Positions 23,234 through 30,643 are shown, numbered from the stretch's first letter. The stretch: 31,352 nt of DNA from CAYVXT01 sp964455485 (GCA_964455485.1 CAYVXT010000041.1:1-31352), one strand, 5' to 3'. Notes: generated by a model from the sequence alone, not told the origin. Program-made: numbers and translations.

Positions 23234-24276
23234 AAGAGCCCGAACTAAACGTACCCGCAAATCCAAATGCTAGAAAATCACGCGTATATTTTGGACTTGC
23301 AATTCTGTTAGTCATTTTAGCCGCAATTTCTCTACTGTGTTTTGTCAGACAAATGTCAGACAATTATAATGATACTTCTAAATCAACTCTAGGCACCGCT
23401 AATGAATTTGCGGATTGGAAAACGTACCGAAATGAGGAGTATGGGTTTGAGATTAAGTATCCTCCGTTGGAATCAGTACAGTTTTCAATTCAAGATATTG
23501 ATTATGGTTATGAAAAACGCAAGTTTCTAGATTTAACTTACTGGTCGAACGATTTAGGAAGTGTGGTGCCAGGGTTTGGTATGGCTATCGTACCAAACAA
23601 GGAGGATTTGGAGCTAACTGAATACTTCAATAAATATGTAGATCCTACCAAAACACTGATTAATAATGGGAATTTCAAACTTAAATTAATCAACGGGACA
23701 GAAATGTATAGTTTAGTCAAAACTCCTTTGACTGATGAATATTTTGCAGCTGATTTGGGTCCAATATGTTCACATTTTATTATGTCACCAGATAATAAAT
23801 ATATTTTTATATCTTTTTGCCCAGGTGAAGATAAAATTTTAGATCACGGCACTAGAGAAAAGATACTTTCCACCTTCAAATTTATCCCTTCGACAAACTC
23901 AGGGCAAGTTTCCACATCAACTGCCCAAACAATTGATACGACTGACTGGAGAACATACAGGAATAGTGATTTAGAGGTTGAGTTTAAAGTTCCAAATAAT
24001 TGGAAATCAAGGCAATATTTAAATCAAATTAATTTTTCTGAGAGCTCTCATGATAAATTAGTGTTCAGTACTACTAATCAAGAGGATAAGATTAATGTGT
24101 CATCATTAATGATAGGTGATATTTACGTTACAAGGTATGAAGTGTTTGGATATGCATTTGGAGGAATTAACTATGCTTTTGAGGATAAAGGAAAATTATA
24201 TAATTTTGAAATACTGAATCTTGAAGATGAGGATATTCTGAAGAAGATAATTTCAACATTTAAATTCACAAAATAG
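23200..24276 (+). CDS. Membrane-anchored PsbP-like protein, paralog 3, two domains
   Basis: 358 residues: a membrane segment at about 28-49, then two PsbP-like domains. The first begins DWKTYRNEEYGFEIKYPP near residue 73 and ends LSTFKFIPS near 228. A Ser/Thr linker (STNSGQVSTSTAQT) leads to a diverged second domain beginning DWRTYRNSDLEVEFKVP near 247 and ending ISTFKFTK. The final FKFTK is shared with paralog 1. The start overlaps the Phd-like gene by 34 nt, so the two are translationally linked. Extracellular location is inferred; the ligand is unknown. Confidence 0.75.
   Translation: MENQTQEQQKLEEPELNVPANPNARKSRVYFGLAILLVILAAISLLCFVRQMSDNYNDTSKSTLGTANEFADWKTYRNEEYGFEIKYPPLESVQFSIQDIDYGYEKRKFLDLTYWSNDLGSVVPGFGMAIVPNKEDLELTEYFNKYVDPTKTLINNGNFKLKLINGTEMYSLVKTPLTDEYFAADLGPICSHFIMSPDNKYIFISFCPGEDKILDHGTREKILSTFKFIPSTNSGQVSTSTAQTIDTTDWRTYRNSDLEVEFKVPNNWKSRQYLNQINFSESSHDKLVFSTTNQEDKINVSSLMIGDIYVTRYEVFGYAFGGINYAFEDKGKLYNFEILNLEDEDILKKIISTFKFTK
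23887..23904 (+). repeat. CCTTCGACAAG-type repeat within a coding linker, copy 2
   Basis: CCTTCGACAAACTCAGGG, 16 of 18 bases identical to copy 1 at 22595, again encoding the linker between extracellular domains. Confidence 0.55.
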
Positions 24277-24277
24277 T

Positions 24278-24355
24278 TTCCTGGTTTAGATGAAAAGGGT
24301 TATAATTTAAGTGACTGGTTTTAACTTGAAAACTTTCTAACTTTTCAACTTTCTA
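24278..24355 (+). promoter_or_regulatory. Promoter and repeat-containing leader of the tkt genes
   Basis: TATAAT (24301-24306) with a weak -35 (TTCCTG, 24278-24283) at 17 nt. The leader of about 43 nt contains several AACTTTCTAA/AACTTTTC near-repeats ending at the tktN ATG, and no Shine-Dalgarno. Confidence 0.45.
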
Positions 24356-25252
24356 ATGAACTATCTCAACGATGAAAAAATAAAATGGCTTGAGGAGAAA
24401 GCTAATGATATACGAATATCTATAATTGAATCTTTGATCGAAGCAGGAAGTGGTCATTCAGCAGGACCACTTGGAATGTCTGATATTTTTGCCGCACTTT
24501 ATTTTCATGTGTTGCGTCATGACCCTACAAATCCTGAATGGGAAGATAGGGATAGGTTAGTGCTTTCAAATGGTCATATTGCTCCAGTTTTATATGCCAC
24601 GATGGCACACTCTGGATATTTCAAAATAGAAGAACTTAAGACTTTAAGAAAGTTTGGTAGCCGTCTTCAAGGCCACCCACACCGCGAATATTTGCCAATG
24701 CTTGAAACTTCTTCAGGTCCCCTTGGATCAGGGCTTTCTCAAGCAGTAGGTATGTGTTTGGCCGACAGAATTGATAATGGAGTATATTCATCAAAACAGT
24801 TTTACTGCTTACTCAGTGATGGTGAGCTTGAGGAGGGAAATATTTGGGAAGGTATCATGCTTGCCGGAAAGGAACGTCTACAAAATCTCACAGTGATAAT
24901 TGACAGAAACAACATTCAAATTGAAGGTTATACTGAAAACATAATGCCGCTTGAACCACTTCTAGACAAATGGAAGGCTTTCAACTGGCATGTACAAATG
25001 ATAGATGGTCATGATTTTAAACAAATCATAGGTGTAATAGGCGAAGCCCAAGCTGTTTTCGATAAACCTTCGGTAATAATTGCAAACACTATTCCGGGCA
25101 AGGGAGTGTCTTTCATGGAAAGGCGATATGAGTGGCATGGTAATCCACCAGGTAAAGGACCGGAAGACAAAGTGGAAAAACCTAAGCAAGGTCTGGCCGC
25201 ACTTAAGGAGCTTCGTACATTACAAGGCAAAATTAGAAGCGAACATGAGTAA
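24356..25252 (+). CDS. tktN: Transketolase, N-terminal (ThDP diphosphate-binding) subunit
   Basis: 298 residues. This half of transketolase carries the diphosphate- and metal-binding site: SGHSAGPLGMSDIFAALYFH, SNGHIAPVLYA, SGPLGSGLSQAVGMCLA, then SDGELEEGNIWEGIMLAG and VIIDRNNIQIEG. The latter pair is the ThDP/metal motif, with Ser for the first Gly of GDGE. Together with the tktC product it moves two-carbon units between pentose, tetrose and hexose phosphates. Split transketolases are common in archaea and candidate phyla. Its stop codon overlaps the start of the small membrane peptide gene (ATGAGTAA). Confidence 0.95.
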   Translation: MNYLNDEKIKWLEEKANDIRISIIESLIEAGSGHSAGPLGMSDIFAALYFHVLRHDPTNPEWEDRDRLVLSNGHIAPVLYATMAHSGYFKIEELKTLRKFGSRLQGHPHREYLPMLETSSGPLGSGLSQAVGMCLADRIDNGVYSSKQFYCLLSDGELEEGNIWEGIMLAGKERLQNLTVIIDRNNIQIEGYTENIMPLEPLLDKWKAFNWHVQMIDGHDFKQIIGVIGEAQAVFDKPSVIIANTIPGKGVSFMERRYEWHGNPPGKGPEDKVEKPKQGLAALKELRTLQGKIRSEHE

Positions 25253-25409
25253 AAAGAAAAAAATTTTAATATCGATATTGGTAATAGTTTTATTTGGACT
25301 AATATATTTTGTATCAGTTCTAAAATGTATGTATATTTTTGCTAAACCAGACAATATGGGCATTTACTGTAATAATTTTTGGAAATTGTCGGAATTATTT
25401 TTTGATTAA
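25245..25409 (+). CDS. 54-residue single-pass membrane peptide between tktN and tktC
   Basis: Begins with ATGAGTAA, overlapping the tktN stop by 8 nt, and ends 1 nt before tktC. The N-terminus MSKKKK is followed by a membrane helix (about 7-32) and a 20-residue tail with two Cys (Cys28 at the membrane edge, Cys42). It is too short and AT-rich to assign a family. Tight coupling to both transketolase genes suggests it is translated; whether it has a function is unknown. Confidence 0.55.
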   Translation: MSKKKKILISILVIVLFGLIYFVSVLKCMYIFAKPDNMGIYCNNFWKLSELFFD

Positions 25410-25410
25410 A

Positions 25411-26409
25411 ATGTTGAATAACGAATTAAAACTTAATACAAAACTTTTTGATCACGACGTGGAGCAGGTGCCAATTCGTAAAGGTTTTGGTGAGGGGCTG
25501 GTGATAGCAGGAGACAATGATAAAAATGTTGTTGGGCTTTGTGCCGACCTTACGGAGTCAACCCAAATGCATCTTTTTGCTAGAAAATTTCCTGAGCGAT
25601 TTATACAAGTAGGAGTGGCCGAACAAAATCTTGTAACAGTAGCAAGCGGTATGGCAGCAATGGGAAAAATTCCATTCACTTCGTCCTATGCAATGTTTAG
25701 TCCAGGTAGAAATTGGGAACAAATTCGCACAACTATTGCTTACAACGATCGCAAAGTGGTCATTGTTGGTAGCCATGCTGGCATCTCTGTAGGGCCTGAT
25801 GGGGGTACTCACCAAGCAATCGAGGATTTAGCAATCATGAGAGTTCTTCCCAACATGCATGTAATTTCCCCATGCGATGCAATCCAGGCAAAAAAGGCAA
25901 CAATAGCTCTCGCAAAAACAAAGGAACCAGCATATATACGTCTAGCCAGAGAAAAAACTCCAATTATCACAACAGAAGATACTCCTTTTGAGATAGGGAA
26001 GGCTCAAGTATTTTTTTCTCCACCAATGACACCTCAAGCTGGAATCATTGCTACAGGAGCTTTGGTACATAAAGCGATAATTGCTGCAAGAAATTTTGCA
26101 GAAAAAGGTATAGCAGTCAAAGTGATAAACATCCACAGTATCAAACCACTTGATTTTGATGCAATTAAAAGTTTAGCAAAAGAGGCAGGTGCCATAGTTA
26201 GTGTTGAAGAGCATCAGGTTGTTGGGGGCCTTGGGTCAGCTATCGCTGAAGTGTTGGCACAGAATTATCCTGTACCGATGGAACTCATTGGAGTGCATGA
26301 TAAGTTTGGGCAATCAGGCACTCCTGAAGAGCTTTTGGAACACTATGGCATGGGAGTTTCCCATATTGAATCAGCTCTGAATCGTGTTTTGACTAGAAAA
26401 AACAGTTAA
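25411..26409 (+). CDS. tktC: Transketolase, C-terminal subunit
   Basis: 332 residues from ATG 25411; the frame extends upstream only through the small membrane peptide gene. It carries the pyrimidine-binding half: ADLTESTQMHLF, RFIQVGVAEQNLVTVASGMA (the catalytic Glu is in the AEQN motif), FTSSYAMFSPGRNWEQIR, and SHAGISVGPDGGTHQAIEDL. The C-terminal domain contains INIHSIKPLDFDAI and SVEEHQVVGGLGSAIAE. It completes the active site with TktN. The pair could in principle act on other ThDP substrates, but the neighbours (RpiB, Rpe-like, aldolase) support the pentose phosphate role. Confidence 0.95.
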   Translation: MLNNELKLNTKLFDHDVEQVPIRKGFGEGLVIAGDNDKNVVGLCADLTESTQMHLFARKFPERFIQVGVAEQNLVTVASGMAAMGKIPFTSSYAMFSPGRNWEQIRTTIAYNDRKVVIVGSHAGISVGPDGGTHQAIEDLAIMRVLPNMHVISPCDAIQAKKATIALAKTKEPAYIRLAREKTPIITTEDTPFEIGKAQVFFSPPMTPQAGIIATGALVHKAIIAARNFAEKGIAVKVINIHSIKPLDFDAIKSLAKEAGAIVSVEEHQVVGGLGSAIAEVLAQNYPVPMELIGVHDKFGQSGTPEELLEHYGMGVSHIESALNRVLTRKNS

Positions 26410-26417
26410 TTCAACAT

Positions 26418-26446
26418 TTACTTTACAAATGTCTGTGTGGTATACT
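26418..26446 (+). promoter_or_regulatory. Promoter of a candidate small RNA
   Basis: TTACTT (26418-26423), 17-nt spacer and an extended -10, TGGTATACT (TATACT at 26441-26446). No credible protein gene follows on this strand. Confidence 0.6.
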
Positions 26447-26452
26447 CTAAAT

Positions 26453-26541
26453 GGACGGTGAGGCAAGAGTCCGGTTAAAAACCGGTACTGCATGCCATTG
26501 CGCCTTCTGTAGACTTCGGTTTACAGGAGGCGCGTTTTTTG
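26453..26541 (+). ncRNA. Candidate small RNA of about 90 nt
   Basis: It lies between a good promoter and a strong terminator, downstream of tktC and convergent to the pfkB-family gene. Its first half folds as GGCA-ag-AGT-CCGGTT-aaa-AACCGG-t-ACT-gca-TGCC (26462-26496). An alternative pairing of GGAC (26453-26456) with GTCC (26469-26472) would disrupt this, a riboswitch-like arrangement. The second half is the terminator. It matches no class I recognise. It could also simply end tkt operon transcription, with the promoter being fortuitous. Confidence 0.5.
26500..26541 (+). terminator. Strong terminator of the small RNA and tkt operon
   Basis: A 15-nt arm, GCGCCTTCTGTAGAC (26500-26514), pairs with GTTTACAGGAGGCGC (26519-26533), with one mismatch and one T-G pair, over a TTCG loop. 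Six T follow (26535-26540). Confidence 0.9.
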
Positions 26542-26548
26542 TTATAAT
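26520..26548 (+). promoter_or_regulatory. Promoter nested in the small RNA terminator
   Basis: TTTACA (26520-26525), 17-nt spacer, extended -10 TGTTATAAT (TATAAT at 26543-26548). Its -35 is the 3' arm of the terminator stem. It points into a GC-rich hairpin region and then antisense to the end of the pfkB-family gene. Confidence 0.55.
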
Positions 26549-26560
26549 AACCATAATAGC

Positions 26561-26621
26561 AATGCGGTGTCACTCGGGGGGGTGCCGCCACATTGCCCGG
26601 GCAGCGTACCAGTCGCTGCCC
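26561..26621. other. GC-rich hairpin pair at the 3' end of the pfkB-family gene
   Basis: A GCGG...CAC / GTG...CCGC hairpin with a G7 loop tract (26563-26588), then a perfect stem GGGCAGCG (26599-26606) with CGCTGCCC (26614-26621). No T-run directly adjoins the second stem on either strand, so it is not a classical terminator. Much richer in GC than its surroundings. Confidence 0.55.
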
Positions 26622-26627
26622 ATTATG

Positions 26628-27641
26628 TTATATGATTTTTTCTGGACGGAAATTTTGCGGTGCTTGAGCCAAGTATTTTAATATTTCTTCCTGGGTCAAC
26701 AGACCTTTCTGAGCTCCTACTTGCTGAACAACGGACATAGAATTTATTGGAGCCCACATAAAAGCATCGAATAAGGTTTTTCCAAGAGCTATAGCAGAAG
26801 TGAACGTTGAAGCAAAGGCGTCTCCCGCACCGGTGCGCTCATAGGGCGGTTTTGGATCTGGGAAAGGTGGCATAAAAAAGCCTTCATAACCATCGTATGC
26901 GTATGCACCTTTAGGTCCATCAGTAATTACAACAACATTTGGGCCAGTATCATGCATTTCAACCAACAACTTTTTTACATCATGTTCATCTTTTTTGTTT
27001 AATATATTTTTCGCTTCTTCTACATTGCAAAAGAAAATATCAGATCTGGTATATAAATCTTTTAGTTGATCTGTACCCATTTTCATCTGAAAAGTCCCTG
27101 GTTGAAAAGCTAGTTTGACCTCTTGGTGTCTGCGAGCATATTCAAGTATTTGTTTGTGATACTCTAGCGTATTTTCTCCAAGGGAAGATAAGTATATCCA
27201 CTTAGGTAAGCCTATATCCATCAACTCTCTTTCATAATCTTGATGTTTTACCAAAATAGTACGTTCCTCTTCAAACCAAAGAACGTAGTGATAATTAGTT
27301 TCCTTACCTTTATGTTGCGTTACAAAATCGGTATGAACTCTATTCTTTTTTAATGTTGCAATACATTCAGCACCATTGTGGTCATCACCTACATCAGCAA
27401 CAAGAGCAGAATCAAGACCTAGTCTGGCTGCTGCTACAGCTGCATTTGCTGAATTACCAACTGCGCGAATTTCTTCAACAAACTCATATGGTACCTTGTC
27501 GCCAAAACGAAGGCAGAGTTCACACTTCCTTCCTTCATGGTCACAAACCGCTTTAGCATCTTTAAGACGAATAAACGCGTCAGTTGTGATATCGCCGATA
27601 GCAACAAAATCAAAATCTTTAGGACCACTCAAAAAACTCAT
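26628..27641 (-). CDS. PfkB/ribokinase-family sugar kinase
   Basis: 337 residues. The family start motif DFVAIGDITTDAFIRL, the sugar-binding region AVGNSANAAVAAARLG (residues 74-89) and the catalytic/anion-hole motif RTGAGDAFASTF with its Asp base are clear. FCNVEEAKNIL and VVITDGPKGAYAY are family-typical. An insertion at residues 30-52 carries Cys33, His35, Cys40 and Cys43. The substrate cannot be told from sequence; ribose, another sugar or a nucleoside are possible. It lies between tktC and fba but on the opposite strand, with a possible -10 (TAAAAT) 6 nt from the ATG. Confidence 0.9.
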   Translation of the reverse strand: MSFLSGPKDFDFVAIGDITTDAFIRLKDAKAVCDHEGRKCELCLRFGDKVPYEFVEEIRAVGNSANAAVAAARLGLDSALVADVGDDHNGAECIATLKKNRVHTDFVTQHKGKETNYHYVLWFEEERTILVKHQDYERELMDIGLPKWIYLSSLGENTLEYHKQILEYARRHQEVKLAFQPGTFQMKMGTDQLKDLYTRSDIFFCNVEEAKNILNKKDEHDVKKLLVEMHDTGPNVVVITDGPKGAYAYDGYEGFFMPPFPDPKPPYERTGAGDAFASTFTSAIALGKTLFDAFMWAPINSMSVVQQVGAQKGLLTQEEILKYLAQAPQNFRPEKII

Positions 27642-27647
27642 GGATAT

Positions 27648-27653
27648 ATTTTA
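27648..27653 (-). promoter_or_regulatory. -10 element of the pfkB-family gene
   Basis: TAAAAT on the minus strand, 6 nt before the ATG at 27641; the -35 is weak. Divergent to the fba -10 about 58 nt away. Confidence 0.4.
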
Positions 27654-27710
27654 CATTAAAATTGGGTTAGAGGTTGTGCATAACTCAATAGTATTTTTAA
27701 TTTTTTAATT

Positions 27711-27716
27711 TAGAAT
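27711..27716 (+). promoter_or_regulatory. -10 element of fba
   Basis: TAGAAT, 6 nt before ATG 27723; no good -35 or Shine-Dalgarno. Confidence 0.4.
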
Positions 27717-27722
27717 GAAAAC

Positions 27723-28583
27723 ATGAAAACATTGATTGATTATGTAAAAGAAGCGGAAGAAAGAAGAATAGCCATTGGGCACTTTAATATTTCTGACATA
27801 GTGGGTTTTTGGGCAGTAGTAAATGCAGCGAAAAATTTAAAACTCCCAGTGATTATAGGAGTATCGGAGGGCGAAAGAGATTTTTTTGGTATCAAACAAG
27901 TTAAAACTATTGTTGACTCACTAAAAAGTGAAGGAATGCCTGTATTTTTGAATGCTGATCATACATATTCTGTTGATCGAATTAAGGAAGTTTTAGACGC
28001 AGGTTTTGATGCTGCTATTGTCGACGGTGCTGAAAAACCTTTTGAGGAAAATTTAGCAATGACAAAAGAATCCGTTGTTTACAAAAATTCCCACAGACCA
28101 GATGCATTAATTGAGGCAGAACTTGGTTTTATTGGGAAGTCATCAAAAATCCTAGATGCAATTCCTGATGGGGCGAGCGCCACTGACGAAATGATGACGA
28201 AACCAGAAGAGGCGAAGCATTTTGTTGAGGAAACAGGCGTTGATTTGTTTGCCCCTGCAGTAGGCAACATACACGGCATGATAAAAGGAGGTGATCCAAA
28301 ATTGAATATAGAAAGAATTAAGCAAATAAAAGAAGCAACAAAAATACCTTTAGTACTACATGGAGGTTCTGGAAATACCGAAGCAGAATTTAAGGATGCA
28401 ATACATGCGGGCATCTCAATTGTTCACATTAATACCGAAATTAGACTTGCATACAAACAAGCATTATTAAAAACTTTTTCTGAGAACCCTGACGAAATCG
28501 CTCCATATAAGTTTTTAAAACCAGCTTTGCAAGCAATGCAACTAGTGATAGAACGCAAACTCACACTATTTAACAACTTGTAA
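27723..28583 (+). CDS. fba: Class II fructose-bisphosphate aldolase
   Basis: 286 residues of the zinc-dependent class II aldolase family, which splits fructose-1,6-bisphosphate into the two triose phosphates. Asp79-His80 are in LNADH, the acidic EAELG motif lies near 131-135, the zinc ligands His184 (GNIHGM) and His213 (VLHGGSG) are present, and VHINTEIR forms the C-terminal phosphate-binding block. Length and motif order are full. A tagatose-bisphosphate aldolase reading is possible for this superfamily, but context with gap and transketolase favours fba. It is divergent from the pfkB-family gene. Confidence 0.93.
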   Translation: MKTLIDYVKEAEERRIAIGHFNISDIVGFWAVVNAAKNLKLPVIIGVSEGERDFFGIKQVKTIVDSLKSEGMPVFLNADHTYSVDRIKEVLDAGFDAAIVDGAEKPFEENLAMTKESVVYKNSHRPDALIEAELGFIGKSSKILDAIPDGASATDEMMTKPEEAKHFVEETGVDLFAPAVGNIHGMIKGGDPKLNIERIKQIKEATKIPLVLHGGSGNTEAEFKDAIHAGISIVHINTEIRLAYKQALLKTFSENPDEIAPYKFLKPALQAMQLVIERKLTLFNNL

Positions 28584-28614
28584 GAAACACTTAGTTTAGT
28601 AAATTGAACAATTC

Positions 28615-28640
28615 AAAACAGCCCATTAAGGGCTGTTTTG
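28615..28640. terminator. Bidirectional terminator between fba and the secreted protein gene
   Basis: A perfect 10-bp stem, AAAACAGCCC (28615-28624) with GGGCTGTTTT (28630-28639), and an ATTAA loop; A- and T-runs allow action on both strands. Confidence 0.88.
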
Positions 28641-28663
28641 GTTAGTATTAATTATAAGAAGTG

Positions 28664-30643
28664 TTATGGGAAGGATACATCAATCGTCCTCCATTCTGCC
28701 AAACCTGCCATAAAGTCAGTCTCGTTGTATTGACCATTCGCATACCACCTAAATCCTTCAAAGCCTACAGAATAGAGTCCTGTTGGTAATGTACCTCCAC
28801 TAGGATTTCTTCCTGTAATTTGGAAGGTGACTGGGATCGTTACTTCAGTACCTTCAGGTATTCTGAAGCTATTATTTAGACCCGCAGTTGATGCCGCTGA
28901 TGGAGTAGAGAATGAAGTAGAACTTGCCGAGCTACCAATGGTGTTATTAGAAGCACCATTCAAATAAACTTGGAAGCTATCTCTACTGAATGCTGGAGTT
29001 GTTGAACCCGGGCCACCAAGGATGATGTCTTGACCTACCGCACGAATTCTTAGGTTGAATGTTGCGGTTAATGTCGAGGTACTCATATTGTTGTTTCCAC
29101 TACCCTGAGGAACTCCATTTGTGTTAATGCTTACCGAAGAGAGCGTAACTTCAGGTCCAAGGTTGCGCACAGATATTGCATAACCTGTAGCGGAGCCACT
29201 TATGTCACCTGAACTTATTTGATCGCCTACTGAGTTTTCTGCCACAATTCCATCTTCAGGAATTGAAACCGTAAATGTAGCAGTAGTTGAGTTAGCATTT
29301 CTTATATCAACTCTGATTGAGAATGTTCTGGTAGTGTCTCTAGAAATTTCATAATCAATATCTCTGAAGGTTGCAGTATTTCCAGAGAGTGATGCATTAT
29401 CAATTTCAGTATTACCATCGAATAGATATACGGTGGTAGCGGTGGCAGTGCCTGATCCGGTTTTATCAATTCTAACTTCCATATCTCTTATTGTGACATC
29501 ATCTCTCTCAGCTTTAACATCAAATGTGAGGAGAGTAAGCCTGTCAATTTCATCATCATCCACACCAGAAGATGCAATTACATTTTGTACTCTTGGACTC
29601 GAACTATTAAGAGAGAGCTTCAGAGTTGACGATTCAGCCAAACTTTCCTGAACATTTATCACTCGTGTAACTGACGTGTTTGAAGCTGGACTATAATGAT
29701 CTATGCCAGCACCATCTATACCTCTTATTCCATTTTGAGATAGGGCAATTGTATAACTTCCTCGGTCCTCACTATCGATAGAGGAGTTTATATCCGCCCT
29801 GATCGTAAGGTCACGACTAGTATTACGTGGGACAATATAGTTGAAGCCAACTATATCAATATAATAGTTGTCACCTTCACGGATTACTGTATTTCTATCA
29901 ACATCTCGACAACCAAGCTCTGTGGTACCGCTTGCTACACAGACTCTGTTTAAAACCTGGTTATATAGCTTTGAATTATTACCTAGATACAACCTTGCTC
30001 GTTGAATCGATATATCAGATAGGTCCGCATCAATTCTAAAACCAAGAATTGGTACTGAATCTTCGGCCTCATAAACCGTAGACCTTATACCCGCATTTGA
30101 CCCTGTGACAGCCATAATTCCCTCAACACCTGGAGTAGTAATCACTCCCCCTGGTGTTGTAGTAGTACCAGTTGTAGTACCTGTACCTCCTGTAGGAGGA
30201 TTTTGAGAAATGATTGTTGCATTTATTCTACCCCTTGTGATAGACCCAAAATATCCTACTGCTGGAGTTATGTTTTGCGATGCCTGATAAGCGGCAAGTG
30301 CTGACCTTGTGAGCGGACCGAAATAACCATAGGAAACTCCTGCTGGAATCCTCAAAAAGCCTCTGTTCACCAAAAACTGCTGGAGCCTTACTACTTCATC
30401 ACTTCTACTTCCAATAGTCATATCGGTAGTGAATTGAATTATCGGCATACCTGTACCCGTAGTAGGGGTGCTTGTACCCGAACCAGATAGTTGAGCCTGT
30501 AGTTGTGAAATGATTGCAAGAAGGCTATTTATTTGTGCCTGTAAATTGGCAGTTGTGGTCTGAGCTTTTGACAATGCAGGTATGCTAAACAACATAGCAA
30601 ACATTACAAACCCAGCTGCAACACCTTTTATTGCATTTTTCAT
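28664..30643 (-). CDS. Secreted surface protein with N-terminal peptidoglycan-binding-like domain
   Basis: 659 residues. A signal peptide (about 1-28, ending ALSKAQ) is followed by a short coiled-coil-like segment (TANLQAQINSLLAIISQLQA). Next is a PG_binding_1-like region at about 75-140: GSRSDEVVRLQQFLVNRGFL, then GYFGPLTRSALAAYQ, with a second short YFGSITRGRIN motif. A Gly/Thr linker leads into some 480 residues of beta-rich, Ser/Thr/Asn-rich sequence with several adhesin-like domains (for example RNTSRDLTIRADINSS and SRDTTRTFSIRVDIRN). This arrangement is common in Parcubacteria surface proteins. A cell-envelope or S-layer-like role is inferred. It ends convergently with fba. Confidence 0.85.
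   Translation of the reverse strand: MKNAIKGVAAGFVMFAMLFSIPALSKAQTTTANLQAQINSLLAIISQLQAQLSGSGTSTPTTGTGMPIIQFTTDMTIGSRSDEVVRLQQFLVNRGFLRIPAGVSYGYFGPLTRSALAAYQASQNITPAVGYFGSITRGRINATIISQNPPTGGTGTTTGTTTTPGGVITTPGVEGIMAVTGSNAGIRSTVYEAEDSVPILGFRIDADLSDISIQRARLYLGNNSKLYNQVLNRVCVASGTTELGCRDVDRNTVIREGDNYYIDIVGFNYIVPRNTSRDLTIRADINSSIDSEDRGSYTIALSQNGIRGIDGAGIDHYSPASNTSVTRVINVQESLAESSTLKLSLNSSSPRVQNVIASSGVDDDEIDRLTLLTFDVKAERDDVTIRDMEVRIDKTGSGTATATTVYLFDGNTEIDNASLSGNTATFRDIDYEISRDTTRTFSIRVDIRNANSTTATFTVSIPEDGIVAENSVGDQISSGDISGSATGYAISVRNLGPEVTLSSVSINTNGVPQGSGNNNMSTSTLTATFNLRIRAVGQDIILGGPGSTTPAFSRDSFQVYLNGASNNTIGSSASSTSFSTPSAASTAGLNNSFRIPEGTEVTIPVTFQITGRNPSGGTLPTGLYSVGFEGFRWYANGQYNETDFMAGLAEWRTIDVSFP

Noticed and set aside
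23027..24276. Complete toxin-antitoxin module
   Set aside because: The gene following the Phd-like frame is a PsbP-like membrane protein with no toxin motifs.
26451..26681. Plus-strand frame of 76 codons starting 4 nt after a -10
   Set aside because: It runs through the terminator stem, its T-run and the GC hairpins, ends antisense to the kinase gene and encodes a low-quality Cys/His/Arg-rich sequence; the RNA interpretation explains the signals better.
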